In this document: positions 1 to 8,363 of the stretch, in pieces
Numbering within the stretch: position 1 is the stretch's first letter
Layout of the letters: each line of letters opens with the position of its first letter
Assembly (NCBI RefSeq): GCF_003610735.1
Contig: NZ_RAQM01000009.1
Location: 359,382 to 423,381 of the forward strand
DNA length: 64,000 nucleotides
Source of the DNA: Tenacibaculum lutimaris
GTDB lineage: Bacteria > Bacteroidota > Bacteroidia > Flavobacteriales > Flavobacteriaceae
Reading direction: 5' to 3'
Position numbers and translations under genes: made by a program
The notes under the pieces: generated by a model
What the model was told of the DNA's origin: nothing
The model's database searches: none
What the model saw: the letters and a program-made list of their open reading frames with translations, nothing else

Positions 1-2
1 CA

Positions 3-1100
3 GCAAATGCAGGGCAAACCAATAAAGAAATTTATGAGTTATGCATTCAAAATGGAATTGACATCAAAACAGATGTTGACGAACATGGAGCAAATGCTTT
101 GCTATTAGTTTTACCTAGTTTGAAAAACCTATCTTTTGTAGAGTACCTTTCTTCCAAAGGATTAAACCTACAAAGTATTGACAGCGATGGAAATGGGGCT
201 TTTAATTACGCAGCTAAAAAAGGTAATAAAACCATATTAGAACTACTTATTAAGAAAGGCATACCTTATAAAAACTTAAATAAAAAAGGAGGAAATGCTA
301 TGTTACTAGCTACTCAAGGTTCTAGAGCAGGATATAATTCACTAGAGTTTTTCAAGTATTTGGAAAGTTTAGGTATCAATCCAAATATTACTGATACTAG
401 CGGAAAAACACCGCTTCATAATTTAGCACGTGGAAACAAAGATGTAAATACGTTTAACTATTTCCTTAATAAAAGCGTAAATGCTAATCAAGTTGATGAT
501 AACGGAAATACTCCTTTAATTATCGCAGCTAGCAGAAACTCTTTAGAGATTATTCAATTACTATCAGAAAAAACAAAAAACATGAACCACACTAATAAAA
601 AAGGACATTCAGCACTTACGTATGCTGTTGAAAACAACTCATTTGAAGTGGTTGATTATTTACTAAAGAATAAAGCTGATACTCAAGTAAAAGATGATAA
701 AGGAAACTCTCTAGCTTACTATTTGGTAAAAAATTACCATCCAAAAAAAGTGAATGATTTTACTCAAAAGATGAATCTTTTAATTAATAACGGACTAAAT
801 TTAACACAACTTCAAGCTAACAAAAACACATTGTTTCATATCGCTATTGAAAAAAACAGTATAGACTTGTTGCAAAAAATCAATACTTTAAAAATTGATG
901 TAAACTCTAAAAACAGTAATGGATTAACCCCATTACACTTAGCTGTTATGCAAGCTAACAATACTGATGTTATCAATTACTTGTTAAGTATTGGCGCGGA
1001 TAAATCAATTACTACCGACTTTGATGAAACAGTATATGATTTAGCCAAAGAAAATGAAGTATTAAAAAAGCAACATATCAATATTAACTTTTTAAAATAA
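3..1100 (+). CDS. Ankyrin-repeat protein, 5'-truncated by the window edge
   Basis: The reading frame is open from base 3 to the stop at 1100, so the gene starts before the window; the first in-frame TTG at 99 is not a believable start. The protein is a chain of about 33-residue ankyrin repeats. Recognisable repeat cores include GKTPLHNLA, GNTPLIIAA, GHSALTYAV and GLTPLHLAV. Ankyrin repeats are protein-binding scaffolds, so the repeats alone give no enzymatic role. The next two genes, on the same strand, encode a DUF2271 protein and a PepSY-flavoreductase, and an ankyrin protein beside such genes suggests a shared operon. The signal peptide, if any, lies outside the window, so I cannot say whether it acts in the periplasm. 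A 10-bp inverted repeat separates it from the next gene. Confidence 0.9.
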   Translation, partial: ANAGQTNKEIYELCIQNGIDIKTDVDEHGANALLLVLPSLKNLSFVEYLSSKGLNLQSIDSDGNGAFNYAAKKGNKTILELLIKKGIPYKNLNKKGGNAMLLATQGSRAGYNSLEFFKYLESLGINPNITDTSGKTPLHNLARGNKDVNTFNYFLNKSVNANQVDDNGNTPLIIAASRNSLEIIQLLSEKTKNMNHTNKKGHSALTYAVENNSFEVVDYLLKNKADTQVKDDKGNSLAYYLVKNYHPKKVNDFTQKMNLLINNGLNLTQLQANKNTLFHIAIEKNSIDLLQKINTLKIDVNSKNSNGLTPLHLAVMQANNTDVINYLLSIGADKSITTDFDETVYDLAKENEVLKKQHININFLK

Positions 1101-1110
1101 GTTCGTTTAC

Positions 1111-1155
1111 CAGGTTGAGTAGTTTAATTGAAACATATTAGATTCACTCAACCTG
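1111..1155. repeat. 10-bp perfect inverted repeat between ankyrin and DUF2271 genes
   Basis: CAGGTTGAGT at 1111-1120 is repeated exactly in inverse orientation at 1146-1155 with a 25-base loop. It could form an mRNA hairpin in the gap between the two genes, perhaps tuning expression or stability. No T-run follows, so a simple terminator is unlikely. The TTG at 1128 lies in the loop, which argues against its use as the start of the next gene. Confidence 0.6.
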
Positions 1156-1181
1156 TATACAATATTAAAACCCAAATTAAA

Positions 1182-1655
1182 ATGAGAAAAATAATTCCAA
1201 TACTGTTAATTGCAATTTTATCTATGGCTTTTACCACTAGTTATAACACTAGTTATAAATGTATGATTCAACTGAAAAATTATACAGGTGAAGGTGCTTA
1301 CATCACTATTTCTTTACTAAACCCTCAGGACGAATATGAAGAAACATTATACGTAATAGGTGATGATGAAGAGTGGTATTCTGATATTACAGAATGGTGG
1401 AAATTCCAAGGAAAAGTTCGTTCTGATATCGATGCTATAACTGGTGCTACAGTTAGCGGTGGTGGTAGAACTATTAGCATACTAAACATTGATAACAATA
1501 AGATTGATAAAGGTTACAAAATCAGATTTGAATCGGCTGTAGAAGATCAAGAATACTACAAAGACGATGTAGAGTTTGAATTAACTACTGAAAATCTTAA
1601 AAACAAATTTGAAGGTAAAGGTTTTATTCGCTACATACGCTTAATGCCTCAATAG
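1182..1655 (+). CDS. DUF2271-family periplasmic protein with a flavinylation-like motif
   Basis: About 157 residues. I chose the ATG at 1182 over the in-frame TTG at 1128 because it opens directly on a signal peptide (MRKIIPILLIAILSMAFT) and 1128 sits inside a hairpin loop. The mature part is a compact domain with a tryptophan-rich segment (YSDITEWWKF) followed by DAITGATVSGGG. The D-x-x-T-G-A-T part matches the pattern at which ApbE attaches FMN to threonine in NqrC/RnfG-type domains; the candidate threonine codon is at 1449-1451. I assign DUF2271 from overall pattern, not from a search. The next gene encodes a PepSY-flavodoxin-reductase membrane protein, which could supply electrons. A role as a flavin-carrying periplasmic electron carrier is inference. 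Confidence 0.72.
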   Translation: MRKIIPILLIAILSMAFTTSYNTSYKCMIQLKNYTGEGAYITISLLNPQDEYEETLYVIGDDEEWYSDITEWWKFQGKVRSDIDAITGATVSGGGRTISILNIDNNKIDKGYKIRFESAVEDQEYYKDDVEFELTTENLKNKFEGKGFIRYIRLMPQ

Positions 1656-1679
1656 TTTATAAATAAACATCTAACAAAA

Positions 1680-3857
1680 ATGACCACCTCAATTTGGAGA
1701 TATAGCCACCTAACCTTGGCTATATCTTCTTCTCTTTTCATATTCGTTGCTGCCATTACAGGTATTATTTTAGCTTTTGAACCTATTTCAAAGCAGCTAT
1801 CAGAATACAGTATTTCTAACACCAAAGAAATAACACTTGCGCAAACTATTTCTGAACTACAAAAACAGTACGATGAAGTAATTTCTATTACTGTTGATGA
1901 AAATGATTTTGTAACAACCTCTGTTATTACAAAAGAAGGAAAAAGCGCTACTTTTTATGTAAATCCGTTTACAGGAAAAAAACTAGGAGAACTAGAAAAA
2001 AAACATCCTGTTTTTCAATTTGCTACGAGTTTACACAGGTCATTATTTTTAAAATCAACAGGAAGATTTATCGTAGGTTTTGTTTCTTTTTTACTGAGTT
2101 TAATCGCAATTACGGGACTTATATTGATTGCCAAACGACAAGGTGGAATTAAACAACTATTTTCTAAAGTTATAAAAGAAAATTTTGAACAGTATTATCA
2201 TATTATTATTGGTCGTTACACGCTTGTTTCAATAATTATCATCACGCTAACAGGAGTGTATTTATCACTAGATAGGTTTTCAGTTTTACCCAAAGAAAAA
2301 ATTAATCACTCTTATAATTTTTCTTCAGCTTCTTCTAACAAAAAAATAGCAGTTGCTGATTTCCCTACATTTAAAAACACCTCTTTAAATGAGGTAAAAA
2401 GTGTAGAGTTCCCTTTTTCTGAAGACGAAGAAGATTACTTTTTTGTGAAACTAAATAATAGTGAAGTACTAATTCACCAATATACAGGGAACATAATCAG
2501 TAAAGAAAATCTTTCGCTAACCAGCATACTTTTAAACTGGAGCTTGTTATTACACACAGGAAATGGAACAGTCATTTGGTCAATAGTATTGTTACTTTCT
2601 TCAATATCTATCCTATTCTTTATCTATTCAGGATTTGCAATGACCTTAAAAAGAACACAGAAAAGCTCACTTCCTAAAAATAAAATCAGTAAAAATGATG
2701 CAGAAATTATCATTTTAGTAGGTTCAGAAACAAACAACACCTACCCTTTTGCTTCTTCTTTATTCAATGCTTTAATTAAAAACGGAAAAACTGTTTTCAT
2801 TGACATCTTAAACAATTACACTTCTTATAAAAGTGCAAAACATCTAATAATATTAACTTCTACTTACGGAGAAGGTGAAGCTCCTTCTAACGCTTCTAAA
2901 TTCTTACAGTTAGTTCAACAAATAACTATTCTAAACCCAATAAACTACTCAATAGTTGGTTTTGGCTCAAGAGCATATCCTCATTTTTGTCAATTTGCTA
3001 TTGATATAGATAACAAACTACAACACCTCTGTGAATTCAATACGGTTTTACCTATTTATAAAATTAATAATCAATCGTTTCAAGATTTTAAAACTTGGGG
3101 GCATCAATGGAGTCAAGAAACAGGAATTGATTTAGAGTTAATTCAAATAGTTAAAAAACTTAAGAAACAACAAACATTCACAACGGTTTCTAAAACCGAT
3201 TTAAACAACGACGATTCTTTTTTAATTCGCTTACAGCCTACAAAAAAACTTCGCTTTAATTCAGGAGATTTAATCGCTATTACACCCAAAAAAGACAATA
3301 TTGAACGTTTATATTCTGTCGGAAAAATAGATAACGACATTTTATTAAGTATAAAAAAACATGAACTCGGTATATGTTCTAATCTACTTTATCAATTAGA
3401 AGAAAACGAACCTATTCAAGCAAACATCAAACAGAATAAAGACTTTTATTTTCCAAAAAAGAGCAAAGAAGTAATCTTAATAGCTAACGGAACTGGAATT
3501 GGTCCCTTTTTGGGAATGCTTCAACAAAAAAATGGAACAAAAACACATTTGTTTTGGGGTGGTAGAACACAGGAATCTTTTAAAATTTATACTCCTTTAC
3601 TAAACAATATAGAAAACAACAACATTCATATTGCATATTCTCAAGAGCAGGATAAAGAATATGTTCAAGACTTATTGGTAAAAGAAGAGAATACAATTGC
3701 TTCGGTTTTGCAAAACGGTGGAACAATAATGATTTGTGGTTCTATCAAAATGCTTAAAGGTGTCGAAAATGCATTAGAACAAATCGTATTAAACAAACTA
3801 AACACTTCTTTAAATTACTTTAAAAAAAACAATCAAATTAAAACAGATTGTTATTAA
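1680..3857 (+). CDS. PepSY membrane protein fused to flavodoxin and NAD(P)H:flavin reductase domains
   Basis: 725 residues. The N-terminal third is a PepSY-associated membrane protein with an opening TM helix at about residues 12-34, further helices near 130-155, 175-198 and 290-325, and periplasmic loops between them. A flavodoxin-like domain follows (about 340-470) with the FMN loop TSTYGEGEAPSNA. The C-terminal part resembles the reductase half of sulfite reductase or cytochrome P450 reductase: RLYSVG for FAD, ANGTGIGPFLGM and FWGGRTQ for the nicotinamide nucleotide, MICGS near the end. This layout moves electrons from cytosolic NAD(P)H through FAD and FMN to the membrane part. Related PepSY proteins help reduce ferric siderophores; here the likely acceptor is the DUF2271 protein encoded 24 bases upstream, an inference from context. 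Confidence 0.88.
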   Translation: MTTSIWRYSHLTLAISSSLFIFVAAITGIILAFEPISKQLSEYSISNTKEITLAQTISELQKQYDEVISITVDENDFVTTSVITKEGKSATFYVNPFTGKKLGELEKKHPVFQFATSLHRSLFLKSTGRFIVGFVSFLLSLIAITGLILIAKRQGGIKQLFSKVIKENFEQYYHIIIGRYTLVSIIIITLTGVYLSLDRFSVLPKEKINHSYNFSSASSNKKIAVADFPTFKNTSLNEVKSVEFPFSEDEEDYFFVKLNNSEVLIHQYTGNIISKENLSLTSILLNWSLLLHTGNGTVIWSIVLLLSSISILFFIYSGFAMTLKRTQKSSLPKNKISKNDAEIIILVGSETNNTYPFASSLFNALIKNGKTVFIDILNNYTSYKSAKHLIILTSTYGEGEAPSNASKFLQLVQQITILNPINYSIVGFGSRAYPHFCQFAIDIDNKLQHLCEFNTVLPIYKINNQSFQDFKTWGHQWSQETGIDLELIQIVKKLKKQQTFTTVSKTDLNNDDSFLIRLQPTKKLRFNSGDLIAITPKKDNIERLYSVGKIDNDILLSIKKHELGICSNLLYQLEENEPIQANIKQNKDFYFPKKSKEVILIANGTGIGPFLGMLQQKNGTKTHLFWGGRTQESFKIYTPLLNNIENNNIHIAYSQEQDKEYVQDLLVKEENTIASVLQNGGTIMICGSIKMLKGVENALEQIVLNKLNTSLNYFKKNNQIKTDCY

Positions 3858-3863
3858 ATAAAT

Positions 3864-3923
3864 GTTGGTAGTTAGCTTTAATATTTAAGGCAATTATTCC
3901 TTTTTAATGTTAGCTACCGACAA
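3864..3923. other. Long imperfect hairpin after the PepSY-reductase gene
   Basis: GTTGGTAGTTAGC (from 3864) and GTTAGCTACCGAC (ending 3921-3922) can pair over about 13 bases with three G-U wobbles. The following run is A rather than T, so a classical intrinsic terminator on the plus strand is not supported. It may protect the 3' end of the upstream transcript. Confidence 0.45.
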
Positions 3924-3927
3924 AAAA

Positions 3928-3965
3928 CTACGAATTCTAATTTATCTACTACGAATTCTAATTTA
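3928..3965 (+). promoter_or_regulatory. Tandem 17-bp direct repeat, 21-bp period; candidate LytTR operator
   Basis: CTACGAATTCTAATTTA occurs exactly at 3928-3944 and again at 3949-3965, one copy every 21 bp (two helical turns). LytTR regulators are known to bind pairs of about 9-bp direct repeats with 12-13 bp between them, which gives the same period. The repeat lies just upstream of the place where the -33 box of the next promoter should be, and that box is absent. A LytTR response regulator is encoded at 7519-8268. Binding by that regulator is inference. Confidence 0.55.
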
Positions 3966-3991
3966 CTCCCAATTCACCTATCCTTCTGTGG

Positions 3992-3999
3992 TAATTTTG
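3992..3999 (+). promoter_or_regulatory. Candidate -7 box (TAATTTTG)
   Basis: TAATTTTG fits the Bacteroidota TAnnTTTG box. No TTTG is seen 19-21 bases upstream; instead the tandem repeat ends at 3965. This is the arrangement expected for an activator-dependent promoter driving the genes at 4020 and 4264. Confidence 0.5.
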
Positions 4000-4019
4000 A
4001 TCATATAAAAACAACAATT

Positions 4020-4235
4020 ATGTGGTCTAACAACAATTATTCATCAGTATTAAAAATGTATTTGGAAAAATACACAAGTTTAAAATTACAAATCGGTAAT
4101 AACGGATTAATAGCTTCTGTTGAGAAGCAAGAAAACGGTCAATGGATTAGCGATAGAAACCTACCTAATATCTTAAATAAGTTGTCAACCGATTTTAATT
4201 TAGGTAAAGATGTAACCATCATCTTACAACAATAA
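4020..4235 (+). CDS. Small protein of unknown function, 71 residues
   Basis: I do not recognise this family. The product starts at the ATG at 4020, 20 bases after a candidate -7 box. It has no signal peptide or membrane segment and reads as a soluble alpha/beta fold with a hydrophobic C-terminus (KDVTIILQQ). It is followed after 28 bases by a lipoprotein gene on the same strand, so the two are likely co-transcribed from the promoter with the tandem repeat. The strong, well-placed promoter supports its being a real gene. Function unknown. Confidence 0.6.
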   Translation: MWSNNNYSSVLKMYLEKYTSLKLQIGNNGLIASVEKQENGQWISDRNLPNILNKLSTDFNLGKDVTIILQQ

Positions 4236-4263
4236 AACTATAATAACCTTAAAACAAAAAACT

Positions 4264-5358
4264 ATGAAACAAAACATTTTAAAAGTAGGAACGGTAATGG
4301 GATTACTACTACTTATCGGAGTATTTACAAGCTGCAACGACACAAAAAAAGAAAACAAAAACCAAGAACTGGGAAATATTGCTAAACTAGATGAAGTTAT
4401 TGAGAAATCTGTTGTAGAATACCGAAACCCTGTAGTTTTTATTACAGGAAACGATAAAGGTAACAGCCATTTTTACGACAGTGCTCGCGTATACTTTGAA
4501 GAGAAAAACTATGATGTTATTAATGGAAAATACTCTATTGAAGAAATCATTACTTGGATGAATAGTAATGCTAGTGAAAATCCTTACGGAGAAATTCATA
4601 TTGTAAACAATAACAATCCGTTTAAAGCAATGAACTTAGAAACAGTTGTAAATGGCGGAAAAGTAACTACTGAAGCTTTACAAAAAGCAATTGATCAAGG
4701 TAGGTTACCTTTGTTGAAAAGCAATGTTATTACTAATGATACAAAAATCATCTTTCATACAAATGAGTTAGCGTCAAACAGTGATTTAGTTAACACGCTT
4801 AAAAGCGCTTTTATTACTGAAGATAAAATACCTCAGGTAGTTGCATCACCTTATTACAATGTTTTTGGCGGAGAGTTTTCTAACCATTATTTAGCACAAC
4901 CATATTATGTATTTTACCCAACAGCAAATTCTCCTGGAAAAGTAGATTTATCTAAAGAAATTGCTAAAAAATATCCAGAAGAAAAAGATATTGCTTGGTA
5001 CGATGCTTTAAATAATGAAAGAGAACGCTACGTAGGAGAACCATATACAGTTCAATATAGTATACCTGTAAATTTAGAATTGGATTATCACAATTCTGAC
5101 AATGAAATTCCACACTTTGTAATGCAAGAAGAAATTATGGATTTTATTGCTGGGGAAGAAAATTTGATGAAAGAAGTACAAAAAACAAACATTCCTGTAG
5201 AAAAGTTTAGATGGACTTATATTGTAAAAAACAATCAACTAATAATTACAGGAAAAGCATCTGCTCTGTGTGTTTTGAAACCTTTAGTAAAACCTTACGG
5301 CGAATTAGAACACGTAAAACCAGACCCTAACAACAAGCGTTTATATGCTATGAAATAA
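4264..5358 (+). CDS. Lipoprotein of unknown function, 364 residues
   Basis: The N-terminus carries a lipoprotein signal with lipobox FTSC at about residues 22-25 followed by NDTKKENKN, so the protein is probably anchored to a membrane facing the periplasm. The body shows an alternating alpha/beta pattern: NPVVFITGNDKGNSHFYDSA, then EEIITWMN and GEIHIVNNNNPF, then TKIIFHTNEL. This order recalls the caspase/CHAT-like fold (strand, helix, strand ending in His, strand ending in Cys), but the positions where His and Cys would sit read Asn-rich here. A pseudo-enzyme is therefore only a speculation. It lies between a 71-residue protein and a two-component system, likely as part of that regulated unit. 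Confidence 0.75.
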   Translation: MKQNILKVGTVMGLLLLIGVFTSCNDTKKENKNQELGNIAKLDEVIEKSVVEYRNPVVFITGNDKGNSHFYDSARVYFEEKNYDVINGKYSIEEIITWMNSNASENPYGEIHIVNNNNPFKAMNLETVVNGGKVTTEALQKAIDQGRLPLLKSNVITNDTKIIFHTNELASNSDLVNTLKSAFITEDKIPQVVASPYYNVFGGEFSNHYLAQPYYVFYPTANSPGKVDLSKEIAKKYPEEKDIAWYDALNNERERYVGEPYTVQYSIPVNLELDYHNSDNEIPHFVMQEEIMDFIAGEENLMKEVQKTNIPVEKFRWTYIVKNNQLIITGKASALCVLKPLVKPYGELEHVKPDPNNKRLYAMK

Positions 5359-5377
5359 TAACTTATAATTGTTGAAC

Positions 5378-5428
5378 AAACGTCATCACGAATAAAGCAA
5401 TTCCCTCCTGCTCTTCGTAATGACGTTT
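5378..5428. repeat. REP-like extragenic palindrome
   Basis: AAACGTCATCACGAA (5378-5392) pairs with TTCGTAATGACGTTT (5414-5428), 14 of 15 bases, with a 21-base loop containing AAGCAATTCCCTCCTGCTC. The composition resembles the GTCATTGCGAG...CAATGAC repeats scattered in many Bacteroidota genomes. It stands between the lipoprotein gene and the sensor kinase gene and may serve as terminator or mRNA stabiliser. The ATG at 5420 lies in the right arm, so it is an unlikely start codon. Confidence 0.65.
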
Positions 5429-5449
5429 AATTTAAGTATGTTTGTTATA

Positions 5450-7516
5450 ATGAAGTTTTTAAACCTTAACTCTACTAAAGTTTTATTTAAAAATAGTTTT
5501 GCGTCAAGAATCCCAAACCTCTTGATGCAAAATTTCGTTTACACACTTTTGTATTTCTTTTTTTATGGATTGATGAGTGCTTCTGCTCAAAATCAACCTT
5601 TAAAAACTTATAATAAAAATGACGGACTTCCAAGTTTACACATTAACGACGGAGTTCAAGATCGTACGGGTTATTTATGGTTAGCTTCTGATAAAGGTTT
5701 AATTCAATATAATGGCAACTCATTTGTAAACTATACAACAAAAAACGGATTAATATCCAACAACATAAACGTTGTCAAAACCAAAAACAATGCTCTTTTA
5801 ATTGGAACTGATAAAGGTTTCAGCATTAAAAGTCATAACGTGTTCAATAATTTTGAAGGAAACAGTGTTAATTGTATTTTAACTGTCAACAATCATACTT
5901 TTTTAGGAACAGATAAAGGAATCGTTAGAGTTCGTGAAGATTACCTTTCTCCGCTACGCACTAATTTTCAAATAGATTTAAATAAAGTAAATGACATTCA
6001 GTATGATGGTAAATTCTATTGGGTGGCAACCAACAAATCTCTATGGAGGCTTGATAAGCTTATTAACCCTAAAACTCTAGACAGAATTGATGTAAACAAC
6101 TACACTTCTATCTTTATTGATGATAAAACCATTGTTGCTAGCACCTATAATAACGGTCTTAAGTTCATAACAGGTAAGGAAATAGAAACACAAACTATTA
6201 CTTCACAAAATATTAAGGGAATTAAAAAAATTAACAATCAGTTTTGGGTAATTTCAGAAGATAATGGTATTGAAGTACTAGATGCTAATTTCAATTTTAA
6301 AAGAACCATTAATAAGTACAACACGCTTACTACTAATAAAATTTCTACTGCTTTTCAAGATTCTGGCAAAAACACTTGGATTGCTACACAAGACAAAGGA
6401 GTCTACTTTTTTAAAAACGACAACCCAACTCAGAAAAAACCTACCATATCTTTTGAAAATATTGAAGTAGTTTTCAAATCCATCGACAGTATCAATATAA
6501 ATGATTACGAAAAAACTTTACAACTTCCTGCCGATAAAAATCATATTTCGTTTTATTACAAAACAGTAGATATTGGTAATTCTAACAACTTAGAATATCG
6601 CTATACCTTAAATGATCAAGTAAGTCCTTGGAGTAAAAAAAGTTCTATCGATTTGGCATATTTATCTCCAGGAAACTATTCATTTTCAGCTCAATCAAGA
6701 ATTGGCAAAATAGAAAGCACACCTATTGAATTTAACTTTTTTATTGATACTCCTATTTATCAAAAAAAATGGTTCATTTGGTCTGTTATTGGTTTAGTAA
6801 TTTTATTATTAGGAAGTATTATTTGGTTATACATTCGTAGAATTCAAGCTAAAAACAAAGAAAAACTAACTAAACTACAATTAGAAAATCATTTGTTATC
6901 GCTAGAGCAAAAAGCACTACAATTACAAATGAATCCGCATTTTATTTTTAATGTTTTAAACGGAATTAAAGCCTTAGGTAATTCAGGAAAATCAGTTGAA
7001 TTAAATACTACAATTAGTAGGTTTGCGACCCTTTTACGTGGCGTTTTACACAATTCAAGACAAGAAGAAATATGTTTAGCAGAAGAAATTACCACGTTAA
7101 AAAACTATATTGAATTAGAGCAGCAAATGAATCCGAAGTCTTTCGAATATTCAATAATAACAAACCTTACTATTGATCCTGAAGAAATCCTAATTCCTCC
7201 TATGCTTATTCAACCTTTTGTTGAAAATAGTATTAAACATGGAATATCTTCCGTAGAGAACGGGAAAGTAGATATTCATTTTTTTGTGAAAAACGATTTT
7301 TTACATTGCGAAATAACAGATAACGGTATTGGAATTCATCAATCAAAAAAATTAAAAACCACAAGTACACATCAATCAGTTGCTTTAAAAGTTACCCAAG
7401 AACGTATTAAAAGCTTATCAAAAAAAAGTACTTTTCAAATTGATGAAATAATCGAAAATGAACAAATTAAAGGCACAAAAGTTGCTTTTAAAATCCCTTT
7501 AAAAACTGATTTTTAA
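5450..7516 (+). CDS. LytS-type sensor histidine kinase with two-component-regulator propeller
   Basis: The frame is open from the ATG at 5420, but that codon is inside a hairpin arm; ATGs at 5438, 5450 and 5525 are alternatives, and I use 5450. A hydrophobic leader ending in SASAQ near residue 47 precedes a periplasmic beta-propeller built of Reg_prop repeats (RTGYLWLASDKGL and similar), then a Y_Y_Y domain, one TM helix (WFIWSVIGLVILLLGSII) and a cytosolic His_kinase domain. The phospho-accepting histidine is in NPHFIFNVLN (codon 6938-6940); the ATP-binding part has FVENSIKHG and ITDNGIGI. It is followed after 2 bases by its LytTR response regulator. The ligand is unknown, but neighbouring genes suggest redox or metal status as a possible signal (inference). 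Confidence 0.88.
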   Translation: MKFLNLNSTKVLFKNSFASRIPNLLMQNFVYTLLYFFFYGLMSASAQNQPLKTYNKNDGLPSLHINDGVQDRTGYLWLASDKGLIQYNGNSFVNYTTKNGLISNNINVVKTKNNALLIGTDKGFSIKSHNVFNNFEGNSVNCILTVNNHTFLGTDKGIVRVREDYLSPLRTNFQIDLNKVNDIQYDGKFYWVATNKSLWRLDKLINPKTLDRIDVNNYTSIFIDDKTIVASTYNNGLKFITGKEIETQTITSQNIKGIKKINNQFWVISEDNGIEVLDANFNFKRTINKYNTLTTNKISTAFQDSGKNTWIATQDKGVYFFKNDNPTQKKPTISFENIEVVFKSIDSININDYEKTLQLPADKNHISFYYKTVDIGNSNNLEYRYTLNDQVSPWSKKSSIDLAYLSPGNYSFSAQSRIGKIESTPIEFNFFIDTPIYQKKWFIWSVIGLVILLLGSIIWLYIRRIQAKNKEKLTKLQLENHLLSLEQKALQLQMNPHFIFNVLNGIKALGNSGKSVELNTTISRFATLLRGVLHNSRQEEICLAEEITTLKNYIELEQQMNPKSFEYSIITNLTIDPEEILIPPMLIQPFVENSIKHGISSVENGKVDIHFFVKNDFLHCEITDNGIGIHQSKKLKTTSTHQSVALKVTQERIKSLSKKSTFQIDEIIENEQIKGTKVAFKIPLKTDF

Positions 7517-7518
7517 CA

Positions 7519-8268
7519 ATGACAAAACTTACTGCAATTTTAGTAGACGATATGCCTACAGCTTTAGATATGCTGCAAAATGATTTAACACAATTTCACC
7601 CAGAAATTGATATCATTGGTACCGCTAGAAGTGTAGTAGAAGCATCTAAAATATTACGAAAACAACAACCAGACATTTTGTTTTTAGATATTATGCTAGG
7701 TGACGGTACAGGATTTGATGTGCTTGAAATTCATCCTAACCTTTCTTCAAAAATTATTTTTGTTACTGCGAGTGATGAGTATGCTATTAAAGCCTTTAAA
7801 TTTGCTGCGATTGATTATGTACTAAAACCTTATTCTAACGAAGATTTAACAAATGCTATTAATAAGGCTAAAGATCAAATTAAACCCGACAAAGAACAGC
7901 TAACTGTACTGCAACAATCCATCACAAAACCGAATCAACGCCCTAAAAAAATCTCATTAAACACATCTGATAAAATTATGGTGGTAAATTTAGACGATAT
8001 TATTCGTTGTCAGTCCGATAATAATTATACGGAGTTTTTCATGAATGATGGACAAAAAATATTGGTTGGTAAAACACTTAAACACTTTGCCGACATGTTA
8101 AAAGAATTTGATTTTTTAAGAGTTCACCAAAGTCATCTTATTAATATTCAATTCATTAAAGAGTTCATAAAATCAGATGGCGGGTATTTAGTTTTAAAAA
8201 ACAAAACAACTATTCCTGTTTCAGTAAGAAAAAAGAATGAAGTTATACAGGCGTTAGAAAAAATGTAA
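7519..8268 (+). CDS. LytTR-family response regulator
   Basis: 249 residues. The receiver domain (1-120) has the acidic pair D10-D11, phosphoacceptor D57 in LFLDIML, T83 and K103 in DYVLKP, so it looks active. The C-terminal LytTR domain (about 142-245) contains DIIRCQSDNNYTEFF and FLRVHQSHLINIQFI, typical of this DNA-binding fold. It lies 2 bases after its sensor kinase gene. LytTR proteins bind paired direct repeats; a perfect 21-bp-period repeat at 3928-3965 in front of the genes at 4020 and 4264 is the best target candidate in this window. Confidence 0.92.
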   Translation: MTKLTAILVDDMPTALDMLQNDLTQFHPEIDIIGTARSVVEASKILRKQQPDILFLDIMLGDGTGFDVLEIHPNLSSKIIFVTASDEYAIKAFKFAAIDYVLKPYSNEDLTNAINKAKDQIKPDKEQLTVLQQSITKPNQRPKKISLNTSDKIMVVNLDDIIRCQSDNNYTEFFMNDGQKILVGKTLKHFADMLKEFDFLRVHQSHLINIQFIKEFIKSDGGYLVLKNKTTIPVSVRKKNEVIQALEKM

Positions 8269-8363
8269 CCACCGTTTTTTTCCTGATTTTCCTACTATTT
8301 TTAACACTTATGTTAAATTTTTATTAAAAATTTATTTAACTTAGTGCTTATAAATTAAAAATT

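Noticed and set aside
99..101. TTG as the start of the first gene.
   Set aside because: The frame is open to the left edge of the window and continues the ankyrin repeat, so the true start is outside.
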